64,000 nt of DNA, taken from NCBI GenBank assembly GCA_934373235.1, contig CAKROW010000002.1:62001-126000 (forward strand). The letters run 5' to 3'. Each line of letters starts with the position of its first letter. The first letter of the stretch is position 1. This document shows positions 56,088 through 64,000 of the stretch, piece after piece. Source of the DNA: an uncultured Blautia sp. GTDB taxonomy: Bacteria; Bacillota; Clostridia; Lachnospirales; Lachnospiraceae. The notes under the pieces were generated by a model. The model ran no database searches. It was not told where the DNA came from and saw only the letters and a program-made list of their open reading frames with translations. The position numbers and the translations under genes are program-made.

Positions 56088-56666
56088 TTATATATAAGAT
56101 TCTTCACTTTTTTTGTCCTCTTTTTGCTTGTACTGCATATGAAGGCTCATTTCATAAATTTTTTCCAGTCTTTTCATATCTTCAAGAACATCATATTCCA
56201 TATTATTGCGAAGCCAGTCCAGAATGATCCCTACAAAAACACATTTGTAATACCGTTCGATCAGTATCATATCATCCTGTGGAATGTTGATCTCCCCTGC
56301 CGCATTGGCTATGTATTCTTTGACCACATATGTCGCTGCACTGTCCACATATCCTGCAAACACATCCCTCTGCACAGAACTGTACAGATGCAGCATGGCC
56401 TTCTTATTGCGAAGAAGGGTATTTACAAGAATATCCATACAGTCTCTCACAGACTCCGGTTCATGGTGATTGGCCTCAATGTACTCCAGTTCTTCTCTCA
56501 CCACTTCCTCAACCGCATCAGGTATATCCCGGAAATGATAGTAAAAGGTGTTTCGGTTGATTCCACATCTCTCCACGATGTCCTTCACTGTGATTTTTGA
56601 TAACGGCTTCTCGTTCATCAGTTCAATCAGTGTACGCAATATGATTTTTCTAGTAAAACCAGGCAT
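56088..56666 (-). CDS. TetR/AcrR-family transcriptional regulator
   Basis: 192 residues from ATG 56666, with GGGGGAGAGG upstream. The N-terminal helix-turn-helix (about 20-50) reads ITVKDIVERCGINRNTFYYHF, cited as VKDIVERCGINRNTFYYHF. The C-terminal helical ligand domain is typical of DhaS/AcrR-like members. The target may be the downstream DUF308/radical-SAM genes, though a strong terminator separates them. Confidence 0.9.
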   Translation of the reverse strand: MPGFTRKIILRTLIELMNEKPLSKITVKDIVERCGINRNTFYYHFRDIPDAVEEVVREELEYIEANHHEPESVRDCMDILVNTLLRNKKAMLHLYSSVQRDVFAGYVDSAATYVVKEYIANAAGEINIPQDDMILIERYYKCVFVGIILDWLRNNMEYDVLEDMKRLEKIYEMSLHMQYKQKEDKKSEESYI

Positions 56667-56804
56667 TTCCTCTCCCCCGTAAATCACAACTCTCAGGTCT
56701 TAAGACATTATGCCACAAAAATATGGGGGATTCAAGTGGAAATGTGCATATTGGTATTACCAATTATCAAATTTCATAATACCTTCCTCCTGTTCAACTT
56801 ATGA

Positions 56805-57914
56805 TTACATTTTATTACGCCTGATCTGAAAATTTGTTCCTGATTTCCATTTATCTGATTTAACCTTATTTACTATACTTCCTGCGATTTTTACATATAT
56901 CCATGATATCAATAGTCCCATAAGGAATACACAGACCGGTTTTGAAATATGATAAAATGTCCTGAGAAAAATCCCCATATTTCTGTTTCTCCGTGAAACA
57001 AAAATCACCAGTCTTGAACAAACTGTAGCTGCTATTCCCTGGAATACATAAATATACAGAGAATATTTTCTTCCTATGACAGCAAGAATATTATTTTTTT
57101 CCACTTTGATCTGCGGATTATGAGTTGCATAATATACAATCAGAAATGCCAGAACCATATTGCAGATATAATTATTCTTATAATTTATAGACTTATTAAC
57201 ATAGAAAGCCATACATTCTGCAAAAAGCAACATAACAGAGATCACTGATAATATCATAATATTGGGGTTTGTCAGACCTCTGATATTTAATCTGGATATA
57301 ATAAAACCAAAAGTAAACATAGGTACTGCTGCTACCAGAAAGTTTCTGGTTCCATAATAGGGAAACCCTTCTTTAAAAAAAAGAATACTGTATCTTCCAA
57401 ATATGTAATAAAATGATATTAAAATAAGAGATAATACCACAAGACACTGATAACCTTTTCTGAAATGTGATGCTATCCAGTATATTACCAGGCAGTATGC
57501 ATACGCCGGCAAATACCACAAAAAACCGGAAAATAATGGGACGTTAAATATTAACAGTCTTCTTATAGTTTCCATGTTAAGATCAAATTCGATTCTCTTC
57601 AGAAAATCTGCTGACCAGATTCCACCAATCCTGTAAAATACATAAATGATCAGACTGAAAACTATATAATATCTGAGCATTTTTACTGCCTGTTTTAGGA
57701 ACCATTTTCTGGCATTAACCGGATCTTTTTTTACATGCTTTGATGCAAAATATCCTGATATCATAAAAAATATCGGTACTCCACAGCGCCCCAGCATAAC
57801 CTGAATATAAAAAATCTCTTTGTGAAAACTCTTTGACGGCACATGAAGCATAATAACTCCAAAGCATGAGAGACATTTGATAACATCAATTAAATAATTT
57901 CTTTCCGCTTTCAT
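56805..57914 (-). CDS. Acyltransferase family 3 membrane protein
   Basis: 369 residues from ATG 57914 (AAGGGGAG upstream); an in-frame ATG at 57932 contains that site. About ten membrane helices. The start NYLIDVIKCLSCFGVIMLHV and the GVPIFFMISGYF segment are acyltransferase-3 signatures, with the catalytic His in MLHV. It probably moves an acyl (acetyl) group onto a cell-surface glycan. It is a paralogue of the next upstream gene. Confidence 0.87.
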   Translation of the reverse strand: MKAERNYLIDVIKCLSCFGVIMLHVPSKSFHKEIFYIQVMLGRCGVPIFFMISGYFASKHVKKDPVNARKWFLKQAVKMLRYYIVFSLIIYVFYRIGGIWSADFLKRIEFDLNMETIRRLLIFNVPLFSGFLWYLPAYAYCLVIYWIASHFRKGYQCLVVLSLILISFYYIFGRYSILFFKEGFPYYGTRNFLVAAVPMFTFGFIISRLNIRGLTNPNIMILSVISVMLLFAECMAFYVNKSINYKNNYICNMVLAFLIVYYATHNPQIKVEKNNILAVIGRKYSLYIYVFQGIAATVCSRLVIFVSRRNRNMGIFLRTFYHISKPVCVFLMGLLISWIYVKIAGSIVNKVKSDKWKSGTNFQIRRNKM

Positions 57915-57990
57915 ATGTGTCTCCCCTTTCATTACATAGTATTTTTTCTTTATGAATACTATACAGAAACACTCCTGAAAATTTGTTCCA

Positions 57991-58026
57991 CAAAAAAGAC
58001 AGTGCTTCCAAACTGAAACACTGTCT
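57991..58026 (-). terminator. Intrinsic terminator between the acyltransferase genes
   Basis: AGACAGTG (57997-58004) pairs with CACTGTCT (58019-58026), and TTTTTT follows on the minus strand. The two acyltransferase genes are therefore probably separate units or subject to partial read-through. Confidence 0.85.
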
Positions 58027-58064
58027 CTCTGCCATCAGCCCACAATAGTCTGTGAACTGTTTTA

Positions 58065-59093
58065 TTATGCTGTTTTCTGTTTTTTTCCTGATGCTGTTTT
58101 CTTTATCCAGGTATATACAAAAGCGGCCAGTACCACAACCATACATCTCATCAGCATCACAAGCACTCCGCCTGAAGTCGAGGGGAATCCAACATGAGCT
58201 CCAACAGCAGCTTTTATGAATAACATTGCTTTTCCATCAAGTGCATGGAATATCATAATATACAGTGAATTTTTTCCACACCACATCAAAAAGCTGTTGA
58301 GGAATCTTATATTGTTAAGGATCCTGGATAACTGAACGATCCAGTAAGTTCCGCATATTGCTCCCACAATAGAAAATACTCCCTGGTATTCGCAGGCATT
58401 CACTCTGATATATCCATATCGTATTGTAAGGAACCATAAGATCAGACTGATAGCCGGCAAACCAACCGAACAGGTTTTGATCCCGGTCTCAAACAGATCT
58501 GTCTTCTTTATCAGATGGCCTGCATACATAAATATCATCGCACTCATTGCCGGCTGGATCCCAAATGGAAGCCACACATAGTTACTGAGATGGATTCCTG
58601 TAATCGTAACAACCAGCACGATCATCCACATGGGAACATTATACTTCCTGGAAAAGTCGCTGATGCAGTAATACAAAATCTGTGCCATAAACATTGCCAG
58701 AAGAAACCACTGCATTCCAATTTTTCCGACTGACATCATACATAAAGACGCCCGCATGTCAGAGGAATTACCATACAGACTTGTCAAAATATAACGTCCA
58801 AGTCTTTTCCACGTAAAACCATAATCAATGACCACATATATAAAGCGTATTGTCGCTATGGCTGCATAGGGTATCAGAAGCTGTTTTGCCTTGAGCCTCA
58901 CCAGTTCCTTATAGGGTCTGTGATTTTCCTTCATACACCACCCTGATAAAACAAAAAACAGCGGCATATGAAAAGAAAATACAAATGGATTGATTATTCC
59001 TATATCTATGTACTGAGTTGTATGCCCTATGATCACACACAAAATCGCCAGTCCCTTGGCTATGTCAATATATGTAACTCTTTTGTTTTTCAT
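58065..59093 (-). CDS. Acyltransferase family 3 membrane protein (OatA/WecH-like)
   Basis: 342 residues, about ten membrane helices. It has TYIDIAKGLAILCVIIGHT with the catalytic His and PLFFVLSGWCM. There is no C-terminal esterase domain. A role in O-acetylation of surface polysaccharide is likely. AAGGAG precedes the start. Its promoter is embedded between two operator palindromes and it is divergent from an XRE regulator. Confidence 0.88.
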   Translation of the reverse strand: MKNKRVTYIDIAKGLAILCVIIGHTTQYIDIGIINPFVFSFHMPLFFVLSGWCMKENHRPYKELVRLKAKQLLIPYAAIATIRFIYVVIDYGFTWKRLGRYILTSLYGNSSDMRASLCMMSVGKIGMQWFLLAMFMAQILYYCISDFSRKYNVPMWMIVLVVTITGIHLSNYVWLPFGIQPAMSAMIFMYAGHLIKKTDLFETGIKTCSVGLPAISLILWFLTIRYGYIRVNACEYQGVFSIVGAICGTYWIVQLSRILNNIRFLNSFLMWCGKNSLYIMIFHALDGKAMLFIKAAVGAHVGFPSTSGGVLVMLMRCMVVVLAAFVYTWIKKTASGKKQKTA

Positions 59094-59109
59094 ACCATTC
59101 TCCTTTTTT

Positions 59110-59168
59110 ACAAGTTCATCTTGTAGGAATTATACTATCAAATTCTATATTCTACAAGTTTAACTTGT
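59110..59168 (-). promoter_or_regulatory. Acyltransferase promoter flanked by two operator palindromes
   Basis: TTGTAG (59152-59157), 17-base spacer, TATAAT (59129-59134) on the minus strand. ACAAGTTCATCTTGT (59110-59124) and the perfect ACAAGTTTAACTTGT (59154-59168) lie 44 bases apart; the second overlaps the -35 and the first lies just past the start point. Confidence 0.75.
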
Positions 59169-59269
59169 ATTCCGGAGATGTATCAGACATTTTTTTCTGA
59201 ACATACAGAAATATTATCCTGCAAAATCTTTGAAGCATTTAACATTTTTCCACAATTTTCCAGCCATTT

Positions 59270-59333
59270 ACAAGTATAACTTATACAAAATATACTAACA
59301 CATTCTATAATTCACAACTTGAACTTGTATAAT
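59270..59333 (+). promoter_or_regulatory. XRE regulator promoter with two operator palindromes
   Basis: ACAAGTATAACTTAT (59270-59284) and ACAACTTGAACTTGT (59314-59328) lie 44 bases apart, the same spacing as the other pair. TATAAT (59328-59333) overlaps the second site. No good -35 is seen. Confidence 0.72.
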
Positions 59334-59361
59334 ATATAACAAAAGGAAAAGGAGTTTTCAT

Positions 59362-59703
59362 ATGAACCGAATCAAACAGCTACGTGAAGAAAAGAAAATT
59401 ACCCAGATCCGACTTAGTATAGAGCTGGAGGTTTCTCAGGAGACTATCAGTGCATATGAAAAAGAAAAGTATTATCCCAGTGCAAAATCTCTTATGAAGC
59501 TTCGTGAGATTTTCGGGGTTTCTATTGATTATATTATGGGACTTTCAGATACCAGATATGATCCGCTTACAACTGCTGATCTCAGTGAAACTGAGGTGCA
59601 TATTGTAAATCTTTACAGAAAAATAGATAATTCCGACAAAGAACGTGCCCTTGCTTATCTGGAAGGCTACGTTTCTGCGCTGAACGAAGAAAAAACAGGC
59701 TGA
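59362..59703 (+). CDS. XRE-family (Cro/CI-type) transcriptional regulator
   Basis: 113 residues. The helix-turn-helix (about 3-60) reads IKQLREEKKITQIRLSIELE and VSQETISAYEKEKYYPS. A short helical C-terminal part (about 70-110) may dimerise. AAAGGAG precedes the start. Four nearby palindromes ACAAGTNNNACTTGT suggest that it represses itself and the divergent acyltransferase gene. Confidence 0.92.
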   Translation: MNRIKQLREEKKITQIRLSIELEVSQETISAYEKEKYYPSAKSLMKLREIFGVSIDYIMGLSDTRYDPLTTADLSETEVHIVNLYRKIDNSDKERALAYLEGYVSALNEEKTG

Positions 59704-59721
59704 TCACTCAACCTGTTTTTT
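59690..59721. terminator. Bidirectional terminator across two convergent stop codons
   Basis: AAAAAACAGG (59690-59699) pairs with CCTGTTTTTT (59712-59721). The stems include the last codons of both the XRE gene and the histidine kinase gene, whose stops are adjacent. Confidence 0.85.
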
Positions 59722-61389
59722 CTTTTCTTTATGTTCCTTCGGAAATACCACCTGTATCTCCGTTCCTGTTCCGGTCTTACTGTTCAGCTTCAGTTCACCG
59801 CCCAGGAAAATGACACCGTGTTTTACAATGGAAAGTCCCAGGCCTGTGCCGCCAATCTCTTTGGAATGGCTTTTGTCTACTCTGTAAAAACGCTCAAAAA
59901 TACGTTCCTGGTCTTCTTCCGGGATCCCGATACCGGTGTCTTTCACAGTAACGGAAACTGTATCTTCCTGGTTTTTCAGATAAACAGCCACCTCGCCGTC
60001 TTTTTTGTTGTACTTGATGGCATTGTCACAGAGATTGTAAAGAACTTCTTCCATAATGGGCGGTACAGTTTCAAGGGATATGCTTCCACCTTCCATGTAG
60101 AGATGTACCTGCTGTTTTTCCGCCGCATCATGAAGGGTGCCAAAAATATCATGGACCAGAGAATACAGATCAAGTTTTTCCCATCTGTAAGGTATCTCTC
60201 CTTCATCAAGCTGGGAAATCTTGATCACATCCCCCACAAGGTGGATAAGTCTCTGTGCCTCTTTATAGATACGACCTGCAAAAGCTTTTATATCCTCCTC
60301 CTGCACAAAACCGTCCTGCATGATCTCTGCAAAGCCAGAAATGGAGGTAAGAGGTGTCTTAAGCTCATGGGACACATTTGCAGAAAATTCTCTTCTTAAC
60401 TGTTCCCTTTCCACCTTTTCTGTTACATCCACAAGAAGGATTACTGCACCCTCTGTCTTGTTTTTATGCACTACCGGATTGGCGATCACCTGAACCTCAC
60501 ATCCTCCAAGCGGAAGGATCCGGTTCTCATGATTTCCTGTAAGAACACTTTCCACAACAGAACGAAATCCCTCAGAACGGTTCAGGGCATAAATACTTTC
60601 CCCTGTTTTCAGCCCCTTTGTTTTGAGAAGCCGTTCCACGCTGGAATTTACAGAAAGGATCATCGTGTACCGGTCAATGACCAGCAATCCCTCCTGCATG
60701 TTTTCCGTAATAATTGAAAACTCTTTTTGCTGCCTTCTGGCACTTTCAAGCTGTGCACTGATCTGCCGGTTCTGCCTGTAAATACGGCTCAGAAGTGGTT
60801 CTACCTCTGTGTAGATCTGATTTTCTTCCGGATGCTCCAGATCCAGATTGTTCAAAGGTTCCACCACTTTTCCGGAAAGTCTGGAAGAAAACACCAGTGA
60901 CAAAATGATCATCAGTACAAATACACCCAACAATGACCTGATAAGCCTGGACACAAGTGTTGCAACAGAGGACTGTGTTGCAGAAACCCGGATCACTGAT
61001 CCGTCTGCAAGCTTCTTTGCATAGTAGATGTTTTTTTCTGACAGGGTAGAAGAAACTCTCACAGCCTCTCCCTCTCCGGTGACTTCTGCCTCCCGGATCT
61101 CCTTACGCTGGCTGTGATTATCCATCTTTTCCACATCCGCTTCACTGTCATAGATGACAGTTCCGTCTTTATCTACATATGTGATCCTGTCTCCCACATT
61201 GCCAACATTTTTCAGATAGTCAGTTCCCTGCGCCAGAACTCCGGACTCTATATAGGAGACTTCTTTTCTGAGCTGGTCTGTCAGTTGATCTTCAAAATGG
61301 TGATATAAGATCCCTATAACCAGAGCAAGTCCCACTGCTGTGATCACCAGTGAGACCATCATCATATATTTAAATATTTTTCTGCTCAA
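59704..61389 (-). CDS. phoR: PhoR-like sensor histidine kinase
   Basis: About 561 residues from a TTG at 61389, seven bases after the phoU stop; the start is uncertain, since the open frame extends back into phoU without a better site. Two membrane helices (about 8-28 and 150-170) flank an extracellular sensor. A PAS domain (about 230-330) leads to HisKA (FSANVSHELKTPL, phospho-His) and the ATPase domain with NLCDNAIKYN, DTGIGIPEED and GGTGLGLSIV. Its place after pst-phoU suggests a phosphate-starvation sensor, but no response regulator gene adjoins it. Confidence 0.88.
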   Translation of the reverse strand: MSRKIFKYMMMVSLVITAVGLALVIGILYHHFEDQLTDQLRKEVSYIESGVLAQGTDYLKNVGNVGDRITYVDKDGTVIYDSEADVEKMDNHSQRKEIREAEVTGEGEAVRVSSTLSEKNIYYAKKLADGSVIRVSATQSSVATLVSRLIRSLLGVFVLMIILSLVFSSRLSGKVVEPLNNLDLEHPEENQIYTEVEPLLSRIYRQNRQISAQLESARRQQKEFSIITENMQEGLLVIDRYTMILSVNSSVERLLKTKGLKTGESIYALNRSEGFRSVVESVLTGNHENRILPLGGCEVQVIANPVVHKNKTEGAVILLVDVTEKVEREQLRREFSANVSHELKTPLTSISGFAEIMQDGFVQEEDIKAFAGRIYKEAQRLIHLVGDVIKISQLDEGEIPYRWEKLDLYSLVHDIFGTLHDAAEKQQVHLYMEGGSISLETVPPIMEEVLYNLCDNAIKYNKKDGEVAVYLKNQEDTVSVTVKDTGIGIPEEDQERIFERFYRVDKSHSKEIGGTGLGLSIVKHGVIFLGGELKLNSKTGTGTEIQVVFPKEHKEKKKQVE

Positions 61390-61396
61390 GACTCTC

Positions 61397-62062
61397 TCAT
61401 TTCTGCGTATTTCCGCTGTTACGATGTTCACCGGTGATGGAGTATTCCACCCACTCGGCAATGTTCACCGCATGATCACCGATACGCTCAAAATATTTTG
61501 CTGCCATCAGAAGATCCAGACCACTTCCGGCATCCGGTTTTCCATCATTGATATACTCAGCCAGCTTTTCCTTGATCTCATTAAATGCATCGTCTACCTT
61601 GTCATCATCCTCGATCACCTGGCGGCAAAGTTTAAGATCACCTTTCACAAAGGCATCGATACTTTCTGTGACCATGCGCACAGTATCTTCTGCCATTGTG
61701 CGGATATCGATGGAATCCTGGGGAAAGCTCTTCGGATCCAGGTGTCTGGAAAGATCTGCTATATCTGCAGCCTGATCACCGATACGTTCCATATCTGAGA
61801 TCATTTTCAGTGCTGCGGAAATGGAACGGAGATCTCCGGCAACCGGATGCTGATGAAGAAGAAGGCTCATACAGAGATTTTCCACTTCTCTTTCCTGGGC
61901 ATCGATCTCCTTTTCTGTATCAAAGATCTTTGCGATCAGAGTTTTTCCGCCTTCTCCCTGGATCGCTTTCGCAGAAAGGGAGATTGCTTTTTCGCAAAGA
62001 CTTCCCAACGTAATGAGTTCTACATGAAGTTCTTCAAGCTGTCTTATAAATCTTTCTGACAT
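61397..62062 (-). CDS. phoU: Phosphate signalling protein PhoU
   Basis: 221 residues, two three-helix bundles. The metal-binding E/D-xxx-D motifs are seen as ERIGDQAADIAD and ERIGDHAVNIAEW. It controls Pst transport and PhoR signalling. It starts six bases after pstB. Confidence 0.95.
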   Translation of the reverse strand: MSERFIRQLEELHVELITLGSLCEKAISLSAKAIQGEGGKTLIAKIFDTEKEIDAQEREVENLCMSLLLHQHPVAGDLRSISAALKMISDMERIGDQAADIADLSRHLDPKSFPQDSIDIRTMAEDTVRMVTESIDAFVKGDLKLCRQVIEDDDKVDDAFNEIKEKLAEYINDGKPDAGSGLDLLMAAKYFERIGDHAVNIAEWVEYSITGEHRNSGNTQK

Positions 62063-62068
62063 AATCCT

Positions 62069-62827
62069 TTAACCAAACCTTCCTGTGATATAGTCCTCTG
62101 TACGCTTATCAGACGGCATGGAGAAGAGCTTATCTGTATCTGCATATTCTATAACCTCTCCCAGCAGAAAGAAAGCTGTCTTGTCAGAGATACGGGTTGC
62201 CTGCTGCATGTTATGTGTAACCATGACAATGGTATAATCTTTTTTCAGCTCTACAGCCAGATCCTCGATTTTGGATGTAGAGATCGGATCAAGTGCAGAT
62301 GTAGGCTCATCCATAAGAAGAACCTCCGGCTGTACTGCCAGGGCACGGGCGATACACAGACGCTGCTGCTGACCACCGGACATTCCCAGCGCACTTTTTT
62401 TCAGGCGGTCCTTGACCTCATCCCAGATGGCCGCATCACGAAGAGATTTTTCCACGATCTCATCCAGTTTGGACTTGGAACGGATACCGTGAGTTCTCGG
62501 GCCATATGCGATATTATCATAGATACTCATTGGAAATGGATTTGGTTTCTGGAATACCATTCCGACACGTTTTCTCAGAACATTTACATCCATATCTCCG
62601 TAAATATCCTCGCCGTCAAGGGCTACTTTTCCTGTGATGGTACAGCCCTCCACCAGGTCGTTCATTCTGTTCAGGGATTTCAGGAGTGTGGATTTTCCAC
62701 ATCCGCTGGGGCCGATGAAAGCTGTGATCTCCTTTTCCGGAATTTCCATGTTGATCCCTTTGAGGGCGTGGAACTTACCGTAATGAAGATTCATATTTTC
62801 TATAGAAATCTTGGTTTTTTCACTCAT
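62069..62827 (-). CDS. pstB: Phosphate ABC transporter ATPase PstB
   Basis: 252 residues. Walker [11 protein letters not shown]-loop [10 protein letters not shown], signature MSGGQQQR and Walker [12 protein letters not shown]. It energises phosphate import. AAAGGA precedes the start, six bases after the pstA stop. Confidence 0.97.
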   Translation of the reverse strand: MSEKTKISIENMNLHYGKFHALKGINMEIPEKEITAFIGPSGCGKSTLLKSLNRMNDLVEGCTITGKVALDGEDIYGDMDVNVLRKRVGMVFQKPNPFPMSIYDNIAYGPRTHGIRSKSKLDEIVEKSLRDAAIWDEVKDRLKKSALGMSGGQQQRLCIARALAVQPEVLLMDEPTSALDPISTSKIEDLAVELKKDYTIVMVTHNMQQATRISDKTAFFLLGEVIEYADTDKLFSMPSDKRTEDYITGRFG

Positions 62828-62833
62828 GATACG

Positions 62834-63748
62834 TTATCCTTTCGCAATTTTTCCGGCAACATAACCGGAAAGTCCGTTGATGACAAGTACAAATGCCAGA
62901 ATCACAACGGCTGTAGCTGATGCCTGATTTACATGAAGTCCCTCACTGGAAAGCACATACATATGAAGTGCAAGTGTTCGTCCTGAACCCATCAGGCTGC
63001 CTGGAACTGCTGCAACAGTACCTGCTGTGTAAAGAAGTGCTGCTGTCTCACCTACCACACGGCCGATGGCAAGGATCACTCCTGCCAGGATTCCAGGCAC
63101 TGCTGACGGAAGCACAATGGTAAAAATAGTACGAAGCTTTCCTGCTCCAAGTCCGAAGCTGGCTTCACGATATGAATCCGGAACGGATTTCAGTGCCTCT
63201 TCAGCGGTACGCATGATCAGGGGAAGGATCATGATGACCATGGTCAGCGCTCCTGAGAGAAGGCACATCTTCCATTTCAGTGTAGTTACAAAGAACAACA
63301 TACCAAAAAGGCCATATACGATTGAAGGAATTCCTGAAAGTGTCTCTGCCGTGATCCGGATAAGTTTTACAAATTTGCTGCCTTTTGCCGCATACTCTAC
63401 AAGAAAGATCGCCGCAAAGATTCCAATAGGTGCTGCAATTGCCAGTGATACCACTGTCATGATCAGTGTGTTGATCAATGACGGAAGCAGTGACACATTC
63501 TCAGATGTATAAGTGAAACTGAACAGGCTGGCATCCAGGTACGGAATACCTTTTACAAGCACATAGCCTATGAGGAAAAAGAGAAGTGCAAAGGTAAGCA
63601 CTGCTCCGATCATGGTAAGAAGCATCATGATCCCGGATCCCGGATGGCTGATATAAGCTTTCATGTGGTCTTTCACAGAAAGTGAATTTCTTTTTTCCAT
63701 TGCCGCGCTTTCCACAGGATCTGCGGCAGCCGATATATTAGTTTGCAT
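62834..63748 (-). CDS. pstA: Phosphate ABC transporter permease PstA
   Basis: 304 residues with six membrane helices and the EAA loop region (REASFGLGAGKLRTIFTIVLP). A cytosolic N-terminus of about 35 residues precedes the first helix. AGGAGGG lies before the start, which overlaps the end of pstC by 11 bases. Confidence 0.95.
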   Translation of the reverse strand: MQTNISAAADPVESAAMEKRNSLSVKDHMKAYISHPGSGIMMLLTMIGAVLTFALLFFLIGYVLVKGIPYLDASLFSFTYTSENVSLLPSLINTLIMTVVSLAIAAPIGIFAAIFLVEYAAKGSKFVKLIRITAETLSGIPSIVYGLFGMLFFVTTLKWKMCLLSGALTMVIMILPLIMRTAEEALKSVPDSYREASFGLGAGKLRTIFTIVLPSAVPGILAGVILAIGRVVGETAALLYTAGTVAAVPGSLMGSGRTLALHMYVLSSEGLHVNQASATAVVILAFVLVINGLSGYVAGKIAKG

Positions 63749-64000
63749 GTTCTGCCCTCCTGTTCAGAAGCGAAAGACTTAAGTTAATAAGCAAAATAAA
63801 TACAAAAAGTACAACTCCTGTTGCGATCAGTGCTTCTCTGTGAAGTCCTGACGCATATCCCATTTCTGTTACAATGTTTGCTGTCATGGTACGGACACCC
63901 TGGAGAAGCCCTTTAGGCATACGTGGCTGGTTTCCGGCTACCATGATAACCGCCATAGTCTCACCGATGGCACGGCCGATTCCTAAAACTACGCCTGCCA
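63738..64000 (-). CDS. pstC: Phosphate ABC transporter permease PstC, 5' end outside the window
   Basis: The frame is open to the window edge; the visible part (GRAIGETMAVIMVAGN and a final helix) is the C-terminal end of PstC. It runs with pstA into one transcript. The pstS gene should lie beyond the window. Confidence 0.9.
   Translation of the reverse strand, partial: AGVVLGIGRAIGETMAVIMVAGNQPRMPKGLLQGVRTMTANIVTEMGYASGLHREALIATGVVLFVFILLINLSLSLLNRRAEHAN

Overview
The window is a chromosomal stretch of an anaerobic Gram-positive Clostridia, most likely a gut Lachnospiraceae (Blautia/Dorea-like). This rests on gene content (AdhE, indolepyruvate:ferredoxin oxidoreductase, Na+-type V-ATPase, a RocG-like glutamate dehydrogenase, pst/phoU), strong AGGAGG ribosome-binding sites and consensus sigma-A promoters. 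Taxonomy is inferred from these features, not from a search. No tRNA, rRNA, CRISPR array, transposase or phage gene was seen. Most genes lie on the minus strand.

Layout. 1-2.2 kb: 3' part of adhE. 2.4-6.0 kb: an operon iorA-iorB-aminotransferase suited to amino-acid fermentation through aryl-pyruvates. 6.4-15.1 kb: a nine-gene V-type ATPase operon in the Enterococcus hirae ntpFIKECGABD order, whose proteolipid keeps the Na+-binding residues. 15.4-17.3 kb: an orphan sugar-binding-type lipoprotein and an RluA-family pseudouridine synthase. 17.5-18.5 kb: an A+T-rich stretch without a convincing gene, which starts at an unusually strong minus-strand promoter and ends at a long hairpin; it is the best candidate for a large structured RNA. 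18.7-21.0 kb: an aconitase-family hydratase.

21.5-40.5 kb is a co-directional 13-gene phospho-signalling island. It holds two receptor-type Ser/Thr kinases with unusual ectodomains, a third membrane kinase, a pseudokinase, two PP2C phosphatases, a VWA-FHA protein, several other FHA proteins and an Rv1747-like FHA-FHA-ABC transporter. No secretion-system core gene accompanies it, and its job is unknown. It is the strongest candidate for an undescribed system.

40.6-64 kb: an RpiR regulator divergent from glutamate dehydrogenase; ddl-murF and an L,D-transpeptidase (cell wall); an aminotransferase of the Ic type; an rRNA-methyltransferase-like gene; small secreted and membrane proteins; an NCS2 nucleobase permease behind a leader with an attenuator-like terminator; a radical-SAM enzyme, a DUF308 protein and a TetR regulator; two acyltransferase-3 proteins divergent from an XRE regulator, with four matching operator palindromes; and phoR-like/phoU/pstB/pstA/pstC, with pstC running off the window end.

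Several families of short palindromic intergenic repeats are scattered through the window. One element folds on paper into a closed multi-branched structure.
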